Both the position numbers and the translations under genes were made by a program. From Akebia trifoliata (taxonomy: Eukaryota; Streptophyta; Magnoliopsida; Ranunculales; Lardizabalaceae), in NCBI GenBank assembly GCA_017979445.1, contig CM030706.1:6427595-6491594 (forward strand): a DNA stretch of 64,000 bases, in the 5' to 3' direction. This document shows, in pieces, positions 61,230 through 64,000 of the stretch. Below the pieces are notes generated by a model. That model searched no databases and was not told where the DNA came from. It was given only the letters and a program-made list of their open reading frames with translations. Position 1 is the stretch's first letter; each line of letters starts with the position of its first letter.

Positions 61230-62467
61230 CCTTCCCCCTAGTAAGAAAATGATCTGACACATGATATTGAATTTGGATCTCATAAATTCTCTCATTTTTT
61301 TTTTCATTTACACTTGATTAATGGCCTTATACGTGTGATATACATGTGGGCTTATATGATTCATATCATATTTTGAGTTTTAATGTTAGAATTCAATATA
61401 TCTACTAATGAATTTTAAATGAGTTACTTTGAAATCTATCCAAACACATAGACCACACAATTGACAATTAAAAAAAATCAAACCAATTCAGTCAACTCTT
61501 TCCAATGGGTCTATAGATAAACTTCAAATTAGTACATTTTGAAAGTGTGTGCTTCATAATAACTAAGGTAAACCAAGTAATAATGTTGATGAAAAAAACT
61601 AGTATTTATGAAATATGTATGTATACACACTTCAAGTTCTCACCTATCAATATATTAATTTGTTAAAGGGAAACCAAAGAAAAATAAAAAAAGGGCAACA
61701 CAATTTGTAATTATTTAGAGTCAAGAAAATGTGTACATAGACCCCAGAAACTAATTTCTAAAAATTCATCCCTATACAGTTTGGGATTATCACAACAGAA
61801 TCTGCTTGACCCTTTCCATGTACTTAATAATTAAAATCATAATCACAAATAAAATTAAATTTATTTTCAGCTACCTCTCAAAAGCAAAGGAAAACATAGT
61901 CCTCTGACATAAGATTCTTAATTAAAAGAATCATCGACTAGTCCAATTTTTCATTCCTTAGAGAAGTAATTTGTTTTTAATCGATGCTACTTGACAATTT
62001 TTTTGGGGGATTATGAACCTATCTTGGCATGATCTGAGCACAAACATATTTTTGTCCATGCATTGGTTGTAGTGCTCATGATTGTCATATCCATGCAAAG
62101 GCTATGATAGTCTCTCTTTATTTTCTATTGATTGGTGATTAAAAATTGCTGGTCATATCCATGCGGTTCTTTCATTTTTTTCTTTCTTTATCATTATTTT
62201 ATGAAGTTTGTTACCCAACAAACCTTAAATTTGGACCTACATTTTCCTAAAAGATTAAATACCATCATTTTTTAAATTAAATACCTATCATATCCTGTTT
62301 CCTCTCAACATCAATTATCTCTCCCAAAATCATTGTCGAGTTTACATAGACAAATTGGCAATCCAACGCCACAACCATTTGGATTTCATGATGAAACTCA
62401 GTTTTTTTTTTAAATAATAAAAAAAAATTTAGGTTTGATTCGTGATTTTAAGAGAGAATAAATGTTA

Positions 62468-62524
<57 letters not shown>

Positions 62525-64000
62525 TGATATAAAAGGTATTCGATTGAATGTAATGAGGGTATTATAGGTATTGAATATTTTTAAATGGTGTGGGTCCCAC
62601 TCAAATGTTTGTTGGGTAAAAAAGTTGATGAAGTAAGTCTCTTTTGGAGTTTTTGTAATAAAAATACAATAGTAATGTTTGCTTGATAAATCTCTTTGAA
62701 CGAAAATATGGTGATCTAGTCCCCATTGACCAAAAATCTTGGCTTCACCTATGCTTATTGGAATATAGAATTGATAAAGTTAGTGCTTGGGTCTCTGTAA
62801 ATTTGTCAAAAGACATGAAAATTGACTATCTTGCCTTAAAAAACAGAAAGAATTAAAGTATATGTATTTCGTCATTTTTGTCACATGTCATTCTCTAAGA
62901 GGGTCCATTTTGAAAATGTATATTTACATATATTTTTTGAGATATTTACGTGATAACCAAATATCATTTTTATCAATTACTTTTATACATGACATCCTTT
63001 CATTTATGTTATCAAAAATCACTTTTTACCAATCACGTCACCTTAACATATTATTTTATCTCATTCACGTTTTCAAAATCACTTTTCACCTAATATGTAC
63101 TTTCTCTGGTTGTCCATACTTTTTAATATAATTAAATAGAAACCAAAGACCTTATTTCAACATGTCTTTCCCCCATTTGTTCTCATAAAATAACTTTTCA
63201 TTTACCACCTAAACACTACCAAGATCATGCCACCATGGTATTGTCATCAGGACTTAGCCAAATGGCTTCATCATTTTGTATACCTCTTGTACGCATATAC
63301 TATGCATGTCAATAATGATAAAGGTATTCTTTTTCTTGACGTTGAATCGCCAAGATTCTAGTCATGTTTAGGCATGCATTCTAAAGTTATGATATTAGGG
63401 GAGTTCTATCAATGAAATGTCCCTAAATACCTAGACCAACATCACACTACTCTCAGACATACATGCCTCTAGTGTAGACTTACTAGGGATATCTTTCTTT
63501 ATACCATGATCCCTTATATCTTACACTAACATCAACATCCCTCTATAGAAACAAGGACATTCTTTTGCTCACATGCATACAATCCCATTCAACATGCATC
63601 CTATTGTGTATTTTTATGATATATATTTTCAAATATTTTCAAAATGGACAAGTTAATAAGGTAAACTGTTTTAGGATGGAGATAGTAGGGTACCTAACAC
63701 CTTCCTTACTCTCTAACTGTATCCTGTACGTAGATTCTAGGTAGACAATTACTTGTATCCATTAAAGAGAATAACTACAATGTCATATTTCCTTAAAAAT
63801 TCATTTTTAGATGCTCATTCATACCCATTTAAAAAAAAATGATAGCCATTCTAAATATAAATGGTAACGAGATTTTTCTTAGTTGAAAATCTCATCATTA
63901 CACACTCCAAAAATAAACTTTAATGGAGAAATTCCAATTATTGAATGCAAGCATTATGAGAGACTTGAATCTAATTATTGTATTTTTAATCATCATAAAA
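61230..64000. other. Gene-free right end of the window
   Basis: No exon, RNA gene or transposon boundary that I can support. Contains a GA microsatellite at 62472-62524. Confidence 0.45.
62472..62524 (+). repeat. (GA)n microsatellite
   Basis: About 26 GA dinucleotides with one interruption (AGAAGAG). Polypurine on the plus strand. Confidence 0.9.

Overview
The window is nuclear DNA of a flowering plant. It is very AT-rich, its genes are split by GT-AG introns of up to 5.3 kb, and it is crowded with plant-type transposable elements and an endogenous plant pararetrovirus. I cannot name the species. The long introns, the caulimovirid and the absence of grass-like features fit a dicot or an early-diverging angiosperm.

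Layout. (1) 1-5.8 kb: two head-to-tail copies, on the minus strand, of a 2-oxoglutarate/Fe(II)-dependent dioxygenase gene. The upstream copy (5761 to 2786) is complete in three exons and encodes 318 aa. The second copy shows only exon 1 (1129 to 777) before the window ends; its first intron carries a 375-bp foldback element. (2) 5.8-12 kb: no gene, but a mosaic of short DNA transposons, including a 609-bp Mutator-type MITE with a 9-bp target duplication and hAT-like MITEs. (3) 12.0-23.4 kb: one complete minus-strand gene in ten coding exons (291 aa) for a SET/NAP1-related histone chaperone (NRP type). Its introns hold a hAT-like element, a decayed LINE and tandem duplications. (4) 23.5-29.6 kb: no gene; foldback MITEs and a TA-flanked element. 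(5) 29.6-49 kb: a composite repeat locus. A decayed, terminally redundant caulimovirid (minus strand, about 31.58-43.61 kb) is flanked by inverted and tandem copies of an AT-rich host repeat. It is interrupted by a 3,163-bp solo LTR. To its right lie a second caulimovirid leader fragment and a relic of a PIF1-type Helitron helicase. (6) 49-64 kb: no gene; two more solo LTRs of the same family (53.16-56.17 and 58.00-61.22 kb), a third foldback element, a tRNA-derived SINE and extremely AT-rich DNA.

Only two intact protein-coding genes are supported. They are unrelated in function (a specialised-metabolism oxygenase and a chromatin chaperone). The rest is repeat-derived. The most informative region is 29.6-49 kb, where insertion order can be read from nested boundaries: the caulimovirid came first, then the solo LTR. 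The virus copy retains readable cis-signals (a tRNA-Met primer site and two TATA boxes in duplicated leader blocks), while its coding frame is broken by stops, frameshifts and changed catalytic residues.
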